From NCBI RefSeq assembly GCF_002802865.1, contig NZ_PGLQ01000001.1, positions 496,001 through 560,000 on the forward strand: a stretch of 64,000 nucleotides of DNA, read 5' to 3'. The DNA is from Bifidobacterium scaligerum (GTDB lineage Bacteria; Actinomycetota; Actinomycetes; Actinomycetales; Bifidobacteriaceae). Below, one piece after another: positions 45,401 through 53,047 of the stretch (position 1 is its first letter; every line of letters begins with the position of its first letter). The translations under genes and the position numbers were made by a program. The notes under the pieces were generated by a model. That model was not told the DNA's origin and made no database searches. It saw nothing but the letters and a program-made list of their open reading frames with translations.

Positions 45401-45795
45401 GCGGCAAGGATCACGGCCCGTCCGAACAGGTGCGCCGGCTCGTATTGGCTCGTGACGGCTACCGTTGCGTGGCGTGCGGCCGGTCGGTGGACGGCGTGTG
45501 GAGCGGTTACAGCATTCATCACCGTCATCTGCGCAGCCACCCGTTTCCGGGTCTGCATTCACCCTCGAACCTGATCACCTTGTGCGGGTCGGGTACTACC
45601 GGCTGTCACGGGGAGGCTCACCAGAATCGGGTTCTGGCCCAACGCATGGGCTGGATCATCCCCATGTGGAACGAGCATCCCGAATCCAGTCCGGTGCGCG
45701 ATGCCCGTCGAGGCTGGATGCTTTTGGACGATGAGGGGCATGCGACGCCATGCGACGAACACGGCACGCCAAGCCGATGGGGAAGATCATCATGA
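45397..45795 (+). CDS. HNH endonuclease
   Basis: 132 residues. Zinc Cys pair RCVACG and a second GTTGCHGEAH, with the core SIHHRHLRSH and SNLITLCG of HNH nucleases. It is coupled by 4-nt overlaps to the exonuclease and the next gene. Confidence 0.85.
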   Translation: MSGKDHGPSEQVRRLVLARDGYRCVACGRSVDGVWSGYSIHHRHLRSHPFPGLHSPSNLITLCGSGTTGCHGEAHQNRVLAQRMGWIIPMWNEHPESSPVRDARRGWMLLDDEGHATPCDEHGTPSRWGRSS

Positions 45796-46118
45796 CCGAC
45801 CTGGGTGAATACTCGCAGTTCACGGCATTGATCCGACAGATGCGCCTCTCCCCCGCATTTTCCCCCACCGGCTGCCAGTGGGCGTACTGCCGTGTCTGCC
45901 AGCACCGCTGCCATCCCAGTAAAGACCGGTTATGCGGCCGTTGCCGTGCCCGGCGGCCTCGCTCGTTGAAAACCACCCGATGGGCGTCCTGCACGCGATG
46001 CGGCGGCCGCTGCCATCTCCGAGAAGACCGGTTGTGCGGCGTATGCCGCGCCCGTGCGTGGAGGCGAAGCCCTGAAGGCCAAGCCTACCGGCGACAACAT
46101 GAAAGAAGCATGCGATGA
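45792..46118 (+). CDS. Cys-rich zinc-ribbon protein (two CxxC modules)
   Basis: 108 residues from the ATG at 45792. Two homologous modules are seen: YCRVCQHRCHPSKDRLCGRC and CTRCGGRCHLREDRLCGVC. A duplicated zinc ribbon probably binds nucleic acid. Function unknown. Confidence 0.65.
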   Translation: MTDLGEYSQFTALIRQMRLSPAFSPTGCQWAYCRVCQHRCHPSKDRLCGRCRARRPRSLKTTRWASCTRCGGRCHLREDRLCGVCRARAWRRSPEGQAYRRQHERSMR

Positions 46119-46492
46119 TGAACCAAAGCGCATACGACAACCTCAAACAACGAAAACAAGCCGCGGCCGCACGACTCCAAGCGCTCGCCGACCAATGCGG
46201 GTCGGACGAACACGAGTTCCTGACGATGGGCGTCCTATGGCTGTCCCTCGTGGGCGAACATGCCAACGACATGGAATGCGGCATGGTCATGCACGCGATC
46301 CACACCAAGGACGCGGACCAGCTGCGCACCGCGTTCGCCATCATCCAAGGCACCTATCAAGCGCCTCCACCCGCGAAACCGCCCGCATGCGCCACCTGCG
46401 GCGTGAAAGTCAAACCCGGACGCACCACATGCCCCGCGTGCGCGCGAACCGCCAGACGCGCCCGCCGCCGGGCCGGAAGGAGCATGCGATGA
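46115..46492 (+). CDS. Hypothetical protein with C-terminal zinc ribbon
   Basis: 125 residues. A helical N-terminus (NLKQRKQAAAARLQALADQC) is followed by CATCGVKVKPGRTTCPACAR, a zinc ribbon, and an Arg-rich tail. Coupled to neighbours by ATGA overlaps. Confidence 0.65.
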   Translation: MMNQSAYDNLKQRKQAAAARLQALADQCGSDEHEFLTMGVLWLSLVGEHANDMECGMVMHAIHTKDADQLRTAFAIIQGTYQAPPPAKPPACATCGVKVKPGRTTCPACARTARRARRRAGRSMR

Positions 46493-46671
46493 CACGCCCC
46501 AACGACACCCACGCCACGCACATCACCAGCCAAGGCGGCAAGATCGCGAAACACACGTCACGGCATCCCGCCTACCGGCGCGAAGACCCCGAACTCGTGA
46601 AGATCATGCTCCGCCTCGCACGCGAAGACCGCGCCGAAACAGAACAACACACCAAACGAAAGGAACAATGA
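46489..46671 (+). CDS. Small phage protein (60 aa)
   Basis: MTRPNDTHATHITSQGGKIA, followed by a Lys/Arg/Glu-rich C-terminus. It starts in a 4-nt overlap and ends in one. No family recognised. Confidence 0.55.
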   Translation: MTRPNDTHATHITSQGGKIAKHTSRHPAYRREDPELVKIMLRLAREDRAETEQHTKRKEQ

Positions 46672-46982
46672 CAATGCCGCACTCAATCGACGTTCGTACC
46701 GGAAAACGAACCATGATCCTCAAATTCCACAAGCCCAGCCCATGCCCCGCATGCGCGGGCCGCATCAGCCTGAAGGAAATCCCGGCGGACATCGCCCCCA
46801 AAAGGTTCCGATACCTGCGGTTCACCTGCAGCCGATGCCACCGGCACGTCAACGTCCTTCACCTTCGCGGCGGGCTCAACGACATGTGGAAGGCAACCGC
46901 CATCCGCCTATGGAACACGGCATGCAACGGCGGCCCCACCCACAGCCACATCCTCGATTATTTCACCGGAGGCAACCGATGA
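46668..46982 (+). CDS. Lar-like zinc-ribbon protein
   Basis: 104 residues. PCPACAGRISLKEI, then RFTCSRCHRHVNVLH and KATAIRLWNTAC: the Cys pairs and terminal A...WN pattern of Lar-like proteins. Second Lar-like gene of the prophage. Confidence 0.6.
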   Translation: MTMPHSIDVRTGKRTMILKFHKPSPCPACAGRISLKEIPADIAPKRFRYLRFTCSRCHRHVNVLHLRGGLNDMWKATAIRLWNTACNGGPTHSHILDYFTGGNR

Positions 46983-47269
46983 GCGAACATGAAGCCAAAA
47001 TCTACGAACGACAGGAACTGTTCGACGCGCTCGCCGACGCGTTGGACGTCGAGAACCTGACTTTGGCTCCCGCAAACGATTCGGATGACGATGTCGATGA
47101 CATTCAGGCGCTCGCCGACTACATCTATGAGCATCACGGTCTGCTGACCGATATCAGCCTGTTGGATTCGGATGGCGTCGAACCCGGCCTGTGCTCGCGT
47201 TGCGACGACTACGACCCGCGTCTCAACCATGGCCTGTGCCCGGTATGCCGGCAGACCGGAGGGCGATGA
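46979..47269 (+). CDS. Acidic phage protein with C-terminal Cys pairs
   Basis: 96 residues. An acidic middle part (NDSDDDVDDIQALADYIYE) and the C-terminal CSRCDDYDPRLNHGLCPVCR zinc ribbon. Coupled to both neighbours by overlaps. Confidence 0.6.
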   Translation: MSEHEAKIYERQELFDALADALDVENLTLAPANDSDDDVDDIQALADYIYEHHGLLTDISLLDSDGVEPGLCSRCDDYDPRLNHGLCPVCRQTGGR

Positions 47270-47916
47270 TGAGTGAACCATTCTGGAAAGGCAAGACCTG
47301 CGAGGAGCTGGAAGGCCTGCGGGTCAGGGTCTTTTTCGGGTCGGGCGCGGTGGCGGAGGGAATGCTGAACGCTCAGATGTTGATCGTCTTCACCCGCGGT
47401 TTGACGGTCACGGTCTTTCACTACGACGGCGAACATCGAATCCTGCGTCCTTGCGTCCACGTGGAATCCGTTGAACTGTTGGATGCTCCCGACTATGAGC
47501 GCATCGAGGATTTCGACGACGTGAGCGCGGGCGATATCGCGGTGTTCGCCAACGGCAACCGGCATCAGGTCACGGACGTTGACCACGAGGACGGGATTAT
47601 TAGGATCCGGGCCATTGAAGCGCCGGGGGCTTCCGTATGGGCCGACGACCGCATGTTCGATTATGCGTTGCGGCGAAAGCCCCGACTGCCGGATAAGCCC
47701 GGCCCGTGGATGGACAAGGACGGAGACCTGTGGTTTTTCGCCGAGGTCGGCAGGATGAATCCCCTCTTCCTGCAGGGCACGCGCGTCAGCCATCAAGACA
47801 AGTGGGTTCCCCAAGCGAGTCAGATTCACGTCTACTCGGACAAGACGGCCGACCAGCTCCAATCCCCCGAACCCTATGCCCCGTTCCGCCCATACAAGCC
47901 GGGGGTTGAATCATGA
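47266..47916 (+). CDS. Phage protein, unknown (216 aa)
   Basis: Beta-rich sequence with repeated short strands (LRVRVFFGSGAVAEGML; GDIAVFANGNRHQVTDVDHE; DKDGDLWFFAEVGRM), suggesting two or three small barrel domains. No family recognised. Confidence 0.65.
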   Translation: MMSEPFWKGKTCEELEGLRVRVFFGSGAVAEGMLNAQMLIVFTRGLTVTVFHYDGEHRILRPCVHVESVELLDAPDYERIEDFDDVSAGDIAVFANGNRHQVTDVDHEDGIIRIRAIEAPGASVWADDRMFDYALRRKPRLPDKPGPWMDKDGDLWFFAEVGRMNPLFLQGTRVSHQDKWVPQASQIHVYSDKTADQLQSPEPYAPFRPYKPGVES

Positions 47917-48254
47917 CGCATCCGAGGATTGACATGCCGCCGACACGATTGCAGTCCATCACGCGATTGTTCACCGGAAGCGAGCACTGCTGCGAATGGT
48001 GCTACGAGCGATACATCAAGACGCATCACACCGGCCTGCCGAAGGATTCGATCCCCTGCAAGCGGTGCCCTTACTGCGGCGCATACGGTTGTCCCAGAGC
48101 CTTGAGGCATTGGGCCGAATGCCCCGTCTACAATCCGATCGACCCGCCCGCATGGCTCATGCCCATACTCGAACAGATGCTGGAACGGGAATTGGAGGGG
48201 TCGAGGAACAAACGTCATATCAACAAGCCGGAACCGGAGGGCGACGATGAGTGA
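47913..48254 (+). CDS. Cys-rich phage protein (113 aa)
   Basis: EHCCEWCYERY, CKRCPYCGAYGC and HWAECPVYNP give at least two zinc-binding clusters. The C-terminus is charged. Function unknown. Confidence 0.6.
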   Translation: MTHPRIDMPPTRLQSITRLFTGSEHCCEWCYERYIKTHHTGLPKDSIPCKRCPYCGAYGCPRALRHWAECPVYNPIDPPAWLMPILEQMLERELEGSRNKRHINKPEPEGDDE

Positions 48255-48516
48255 ACCGAAACTCACCGAGAACATGATCGCCACCGCCGTCACGTCCATG
48301 CTGTGCAACGCATGCGGCTGTCAGCCGCTCGAAGCGCTCGACACATGGGACAGGTGGCTTGTGGAGCATGACCGGCGGATAGCCGAACAGGCATGGGCCG
48401 ATGGTTGGGAGGAAGGCCAGTATTCGGCCGAATCCTGGTACACGGGCGACACGGAAGCCTCGAAAACCGCCAAGACGCTCGAAGACAACCCGTACTTCAG
48501 GAAGGAGGAATCGTGA
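48247..48516 (+). CDS. Phage protein, unknown (89 aa)
   Basis: MSEPKLTENMIATAVTSMLC with a Trp-rich acidic middle (WADGWEEGQYSAESWYTG). It overlaps its neighbours. No family recognised. Confidence 0.6.
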   Translation: MSEPKLTENMIATAVTSMLCNACGCQPLEALDTWDRWLVEHDRRIAEQAWADGWEEGQYSAESWYTGDTEASKTAKTLEDNPYFRKEES

Positions 48517-48704
48517 CCAGCGAGCGCAGGAAGGAGATGGCGCGCCACTGGCACGAGCGCGGCACCGACAACGCGACGATAAGCCGACTGCTGGGCTTGA
48601 GCGAGGCCGAGGTGAAGGCCATCATCGACAATCCCCCGCAACCGAAACCCGCATCCCACAAACAGTACGGGCCGGAGTTCATCGAACCGCCATTGTTTAA
48701 CTAG
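48513..48704 (+). CDS. Small HTH-like phage protein (63 aa)
   Basis: Starts at the GTG at 48513 with GGAAGGAGG upstream and a 4-nt overlap. WHERGTDNATISRLLGLSEA resembles a helix-turn-helix. Probably a DNA-binding regulator. Confidence 0.6.
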   Translation: MTSERRKEMARHWHERGTDNATISRLLGLSEAEVKAIIDNPPQPKPASHKQYGPEFIEPPLFN

Positions 48705-48716
48705 GAGGTCACGTAT

Positions 48717-49673
48717 ATGGAAGACCTGCTCAAATCACCCTTCCCGTGGTTCGGCGGCAAGCGCGCCGCCGCGCCCATGGTCTGGCAGCTGTTGGGCGAC
48801 CTGCTGCAGTACGTGGAGCCGTTCGCCGGCTCGCTGGCCGTCCTGTTGGCCCGCTCCCGCTACGACCGCGACCACGTGGAGACGGTCAACGATCTGGATT
48901 GCATGATCGTCAACACATGGCGGGCGATCCGATACGCGCCCGCCGACGTGGCCATACTGTGCACGGCACCGGTCATGGAGGCGGAACTGCACGCGCGGCT
49001 CGCCTATGTCAACGAACACCGCACCGATGATTTCACCGCATGGATCGAAGGCGACCCCGCCCATTACGACGCGGCATTGGCCGCCCACTGGCTGTACGCG
49101 ACCTGCAATTCCATCGGATACCCGTTCGACCCCGGCCCCTGGCACACAGTGGACGGACGCCTCATCCACCTCGCCGACAAGGGACGGGGCATCAACCGGG
49201 AGCTGCCCCACCTCGCCGACAAGGGACGGGGCATCAACCGGGAGCTGCCCCACCTCGCCAGCAAGGGGCAGGGCATCCTCGACTACCTGAACCGGTTGGC
49301 CAACCGCCTCCAATACACGCGCATCACCTGCGGCGACTGGAGCCGATGCCTCAAACCATCCAGCATCGGACCCAGCGACTGGAACCAGACCGGCGTATTC
49401 CTCGACCCGCCCTACCGGAACGCGAACACGAAATACCACACCAGCGACGAGAACACCGTAAGCCAACAGGTCGAGACATGGTGCCTCAACGCACCCGAGG
49501 ACTGCCGCATCGTCCTGGCAGGCTACGACAACGAACACGACCCGCTGCTCGAACACGGATGGACCAAACACCAAAGCAAACCCGGCGGCAGCGGATACAA
49601 CCACGGAGCCAACACGAACAGGGAACGACTGTGGGCCAGCCCCGCATGCCACGCCACACCAACCCTCTTCTAA
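48717..49673 (+). CDS. DNA N6-adenine methyltransferase (Dam/D12 class)
   Basis: 318 residues. The SAM motif PFPWFGGKRAAA, VEPFAGSLAVLL and the catalytic LDPPYRN identify the D12 class. An in-frame 42-bp tandem repeat inserts HLADKGRGINRELP twice plus a partial third copy (residues ~151-185), in the place of the variable target-recognition region. It may protect phage DNA from restriction. Confidence 0.88.
   Translation: MEDLLKSPFPWFGGKRAAAPMVWQLLGDLLQYVEPFAGSLAVLLARSRYDRDHVETVNDLDCMIVNTWRAIRYAPADVAILCTAPVMEAELHARLAYVNEHRTDDFTAWIEGDPAHYDAALAAHWLYATCNSIGYPFDPGPWHTVDGRLIHLADKGRGINRELPHLADKGRGINRELPHLASKGQGILDYLNRLANRLQYTRITCGDWSRCLKPSSIGPSDWNQTGVFLDPPYRNANTKYHTSDENTVSQQVETWCLNAPEDCRIVLAGYDNEHDPLLEHGWTKHQSKPGGSGYNHGANTNRERLWASPACHATPTLF
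49167..49274 (+). repeat. 42-bp tandem repeat within the methyltransferase gene
   Basis: Two identical 42-nt copies (49167-49208, 49209-49250) and a diverged partial third (49251-49274). The length is a multiple of three, so copy-number change keeps the frame. Confidence 0.9.
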
Positions 49674-49748
49674 AAAGAAAACCCTCCACTCCGAAGAGCA
49701 AAGGGCCAGAACCAATAAGCCATCATACCTTGCGGAGCGGAGGAAATC

Positions 49749-50543
49749 TTGGACGAAAACAACACCACCCGACAATTCATTCAGGACCTGCGCTCGCTGA
49801 AACAGGGTTGGCCCACGCTGGTGCTCATCGCCAACCGACAAGCCACGATAGGCGTCAGCATGCATGGCGGGCATGGGACTCGTAGTGTGGCCGCAAGCCC
49901 GTTGAACATGGGAGCATTCCAGCTTGCGGAGGATATCAGCCGGCTGGCTCGAATACTCGTCCGCCGCATGGGATTGCACGCGCACCACGCTATGAGCACG
50001 CCCGGACTCCTGCAAGGCTGCATCCTCAACCTGCCGCGCATCGAATCACTCATCCGCGACGACTGGGACAGGCGGAATCTCGCCGTCCACGCGCACGGTC
50101 TGGCGGAACGATTGGATTATCTGCTGAACCCGCCTGCCGGTACGCGCATGATCGGCTGGTGTCCCGCCTGTTCGCGTGAGCTGAGAGCCGACGAGCAGGA
50201 GCTGGCCGGCGGCTATTTGGAATGCCCGCACTGCCATGCCACACACAAGCTCAAGGACATCCACGAGCTCGACATGCTCCGACTGAGGTTGAGTGGCGTC
50301 AAAGGCACACCCGCCCAATTGCAGCGATTGTTGGAGCCGTGGGGCATCGGCATCAAGGCCGACACCATCAAGAAATGGGGTCAACGCGGCATAATCCCGG
50401 CCGTGGGCCACGACGGCAACGCTCCCGTCTACCTGATCTGGGACGTGTGGCAGGCGCATACGAGACTCGACGGCTACGACCGCGCCCGGCGGCGTAGCAC
50501 ATCGAAAACCACGAAACGGATAGACGCCGATAGAACGCGATAG
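49749..50543 (+). CDS. Phage protein with zinc ribbon and HTH
   Basis: 264 residues starting at TTG 49749 with CGGAGGAAATC before it. The middle has CPACSREL ... CPHCHATHK, and the C-terminal part a HTH-like segment (WGIGIKADTIKKWGQRG). It may be a late transcription regulator. Its last codons are two copies of a 10-bp repeat (GATAGAACGC). Confidence 0.65.
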   Translation: MDENNTTRQFIQDLRSLKQGWPTLVLIANRQATIGVSMHGGHGTRSVAASPLNMGAFQLAEDISRLARILVRRMGLHAHHAMSTPGLLQGCILNLPRIESLIRDDWDRRNLAVHAHGLAERLDYLLNPPAGTRMIGWCPACSRELRADEQELAGGYLECPHCHATHKLKDIHELDMLRLRLSGVKGTPAQLQRLLEPWGIGIKADTIKKWGQRGIIPAVGHDGNAPVYLIWDVWQAHTRLDGYDRARRRSTSKTTKRIDADRTR

Positions 50544-50577
50544 AACGCGATATCGAAAGACTCACGTGCCCGCCGCC

Positions 50578-50606
50578 TTGCATATTGTGCGCATGATGCG
50601 TATAAT
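50578..50606 (+). promoter_or_regulatory. hicAB promoter, leaderless
   Basis: TTGCAT (50578-50583), 17-bp spacer, TATAAT (50601-50606). The hicA ATG is at 50614, where transcription should begin, so the message would have no 5' untranslated region. The spacer contains TTGTGCGCATGATGCG, a partly palindromic stretch that may be the HicB operator. Confidence 0.7.
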
Positions 50607-50613
50607 ATAGTGT

Positions 50614-50811
50614 ATGAGGTTCAAGGAAATCGAGAAGATACTGCTGACGGACGGCTGGACGCCCATCGCGCAGAAAGGCAGCCACCGCCAGTACATCCAT
50701 CCCACGAAGACGGGCAAGGTCACAGTGCCCGACCATCGCGGCGACGTGAACCCGTACATCGTCAAATCGATATGGAAGCAAGCCGGAATCAACGAAAAGA
50801 GAACGAAATGA
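50614..50811 (+). CDS. hicA: HicA-type mRNA interferase toxin
   Basis: 65 residues. The dsRBD-like fold has the catalytic His in KGSHRQYIHPTK (His24) and VPDHRGDVNPYIVKSI. It degrades mRNA when free of HicB. The toxin comes first in the operon, the usual order, and overlaps hicB by 4 nt. Confidence 0.93.
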   Translation: MRFKEIEKILLTDGWTPIAQKGSHRQYIHPTKTGKVTVPDHRGDVNPYIVKSIWKQAGINEKRTK

Positions 50812-51221
50812 AACTCGTCTATCCGATCATCCTCACCCCATACGAGGATCACAGCGGCGGATACGTCGTCACCGCCCCCGACATGCCAGGCCTCGCCACC
50901 GGAGGCGACAGCCTCGCCGAAGCCCTCGACATGGCCAAGGACGCCGCCAGCGGCTGGGTGCTCACCGAACTCGAGGAAGGACGCCACGAGCCGCACGCCA
51001 CGAACATCGCCGACGTGAAACCCGAGGAACCCGGCGGCATCGTCACCCTCATCAGCCTCGACATGGACGCCTACGCCGAAAAATACGGGAAGAAAAGCGT
51101 GCGCAAGAACGTCACCATCCCCGCATGGCTCGACACGTTCGGCGAACAACAGGGCATCAACTACAGCCAGGTATTGCGCGAAGGCCTCGAACACCGATAC
51201 AACGAACTGCAGAACGCATAG
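50808..51221 (+). CDS. hicB: HicB-type antitoxin
   Basis: 137 residues. Degraded RNase H-like N-terminal domain (GGYVVTAPDMPGLATGGDS, then LAEALDMAKDAASG) and a C-terminal ribbon-helix-helix-like segment (KNVTIPAWLDTFGEQQGINY). It neutralises HicA and represses the operon. Confidence 0.92.
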   Translation: MKLVYPIILTPYEDHSGGYVVTAPDMPGLATGGDSLAEALDMAKDAASGWVLTELEEGRHEPHATNIADVKPEEPGGIVTLISLDMDAYAEKYGKKSVRKNVTIPAWLDTFGEQQGINYSQVLREGLEHRYNELQNA

Positions 51222-51237
51222 AAAACAACGACGCTGC

Positions 51238-51348
51238 TTGACAAAACCTAACTGTCCCGCACATACTATCTACAGTGGTCATTTCCATACCTACGGTACG
51301 GGGATGAAGCGAACGGCCGCACATCACAATACTGATGGCGGCCGTTCG
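51238..51348 (+). promoter_or_regulatory. Promoter and hairpin upstream of the HNH gene
   Basis: A TTGACA box (51238-51243) is followed by a TACTAT-like -10. Downstream is a strong inverted repeat (51310-51348), arms CGAACGGCCGC and GCGGCCGTTCG with a 17-nt loop, in the untranslated leader of the HNH gene. No T-run follows, so it may be an RNA structure rather than a terminator. Confidence 0.45.
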
Positions 51349-51389
51349 CATATCCACGTCGGCTCAGTCTTTCCGGATGGCAGGTACTC

Positions 51390-51713
51390 ATGCCCCACCT
51401 ACGGCAGCGCCCCAATTGGAACAGCAGCGACAGGCGAGGCAGGCTCCCCGCGAACTGGCCGGAGCTCAGGGCCAAGGTCAGGGAACGGGCGCACGGCCTA
51501 TGCCAGGCGAAGCATCACGTTCCCGAATGCGATGGAATCGGAACCGACTGCGACCACGTCACCGCAGGCGACGATCACAGCCTTGACAACCTGCAATGGC
51601 TGTCGCATCCTTGCCATAAAGCCAAGACCGAAAAGGAGAACGCCGAAAGAAACGCGCGCAGAGCGCGCATGAGAAAGCATCCGAAGGAAAGATTCCCCGG
51701 ATTGCTTGATTGA
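51390..51713 (+). CDS. HNH endonuclease (packaging-associated)
   Basis: 107 residues. RERAHGLCQAKHHVPECDGI, CDHVTAGDDHSLDNLQWLSH and CHKAK form the HNH fold with Cys/His zinc ligands. HNH genes just upstream of the terminase genes are common in HK97-like phages and assist packaging. Confidence 0.85.
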   Translation: MPHLRQRPNWNSSDRRGRLPANWPELRAKVRERAHGLCQAKHHVPECDGIGTDCDHVTAGDDHSLDNLQWLSHPCHKAKTEKENAERNARRARMRKHPKERFPGLLD

Positions 51714-52024
51714 AGCGGTGGAAGCCGAATCCCTCGGGTGGGGGTGGACTCCTCCGTTCCCCGGGTGTAACCGCCGGATAGCACTTCCGGTTGTACGTAC
51801 GTTCTGGATTCCTGTTTTGGCTGGTTTGGCGGTTTTCCTGTGTCGGGTGGTGTTCGGGGCGGTATGGCCTGTTTTTGTCCGTCCTGTGCCGTGTTTTGGG
51901 TGTCGCGCGGCTGGTTGACCGGTTTTATTTCGTGACACTTTTAGCGTTGTCACGAAATATCGTAAACCGTTGGAATTATTGGGTTTTCAGCGTTTTTTAG
52001 CACATGTAACGCTATAATTAAATC
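51714..52024 (+). promoter_or_regulatory. Gene-free stretch with inverted repeats and promoter before the packaging genes
   Basis: No convincing gene. A perfect 12-bp inverted repeat (51926-51959) has arms TATTTCGTGACA and TGTCACGAAATA. A second (AGCGTT 51989-51994 and AACGCT 52008-52013) spans the promoter spacer. TATAAT lies at 52013-52018. The core TCGTGACA recurs a third time at 52023-52030 over the start codon. These look like binding sites of a regulator. Confidence 0.55.
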
Positions 52025-52645
52025 GTGACATGCTGTGAATACTGCCATAAGGAAATACAACAGCCTTCTGGGCGCGGACGCAAGCGCCGCTACTGCTCCG
52101 ACGTATGCCGTCAGGCCGCGCACCGGCACGGCAGACCCATGCCGGTACCCTGCGAAATGGTGCTCGCAGACCGGTGGATGCGATGGAAGCGCGTCACCCG
52201 AGGCGACGGCACCACCAAGCAACCGCTCACCGCGGACGGCAGGCCCGCGTCAAGCACCGATCCGAGCACATGGACCGCACTCGAACAAGCGGAAAACTCG
52301 CCAATAGGCGACGGTCTCGGCTTCGCGCTCGGAGAAGGATTCGCCTGCATCGACCTCGACCACTGCTACGACAACCGAGGATACCTCACCGACTGGGCCA
52401 AAATGCTCATCGCACCCGTGACAGACAGGACCTACATCGAAATCAGCCCCAGCGGCGACGGACTGCACATCTGGGGCACCGCCCCACAACAGACCGGCAT
52501 CAGAATCCGCAACACCCTCGGCATGAACATCGAAGCCTACACGCAAAACCGCTATATGACCTACACCGGCCGCACCTTCCGAGGCTCCCCCGCCAAACTC
52601 GCGGACCTCACCTTCCTGCTCACGGTCATACCAAAACTCGCATAA
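52025..52645 (+). CDS. Primase-polymerase-like protein with N-terminal zinc finger
   Basis: 206 residues. A zinc finger (CCEYCHKEIQ ... RYCSDVCRQAAH) precedes an AEP/Prim-Pol-like domain: KQPLTADGRPASSTDPSTW, GFALGEGFACIDLDHC (DxD), IEISPSGDGLHIWG (catalytic His). Such domains prime phage DNA synthesis. The GTG start lies seven bases after TATAAT, so the transcript is probably leaderless. Its position just before terminase is unusual. Confidence 0.75.
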   Translation: MTCCEYCHKEIQQPSGRGRKRRYCSDVCRQAAHRHGRPMPVPCEMVLADRWMRWKRVTRGDGTTKQPLTADGRPASSTDPSTWTALEQAENSPIGDGLGFALGEGFACIDLDHCYDNRGYLTDWAKMLIAPVTDRTYIEISPSGDGLHIWGTAPQQTGIRIRNTLGMNIEAYTQNRYMTYTGRTFRGSPAKLADLTFLLTVIPKLA

Positions 52646-52663
52646 CACCAAAGGAGGCACCAC

Positions 52664-53047
52664 ATGACGAAAACCTCCACCCCACGCATGCCCAACGGCC
52701 TCATACGAGAAGGCAAAGGCCAAAAGCTCTGGCGCGAACTCACCGCCAAATGGGAATTCACCGAATCCGAATACAAACTTCTCGAAGTCGCCTGCTACAC
52801 CGCCGACCGCATCACCCGCGAACGCCGAGCCATAGGCGACCAACTCACCGTCAAGGGAAGCCAAGGCCAACTCGTAGCCCACCCGCTGCTCGCACAACTC
52901 CGGGCCGACGAGGAACACCTCGCCAAACTCCTCGCCAGAATCGACATGCCCGAACCCGAACAGAACACAAAAACGGACTCCGGCGAACGCTCCGCACAAA
53001 TGCGCGCCATCGTGCAAAGCCGATGGGGAAAGGCCTACGGAAGCTGA
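52664..53047 (+). CDS. terS: Terminase small subunit (P27-like)
   Basis: 127 residues. Helical protein with WRELTAKWEFTESEYKLLEV and VKGSQGQLVAHPLLAQLRAD, the P27 pattern. It recognises phage DNA for packaging. Overlaps terL by one base. Confidence 0.88.
   Translation: MTKTSTPRMPNGLIREGKGQKLWRELTAKWEFTESEYKLLEVACYTADRITRERRAIGDQLTVKGSQGQLVAHPLLAQLRADEEHLAKLLARIDMPEPEQNTKTDSGERSAQMRAIVQSRWGKAYGS

Noticed and set aside
50529..50548. Two tandem copies of GATAGAACGC near the end of the gene at 49749
   Set aside because: Only two short units and no array structure, so not a CRISPR or iteron; noted only as a short duplication.
51706..51918. Hydrophobic ORF of about 70 residues after the HNH gene
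   Set aside because: Starts only at TTG within the HNH stop, lacks a ribosome site and overlaps another equally poor frame; not enough to call a holin or membrane protein.
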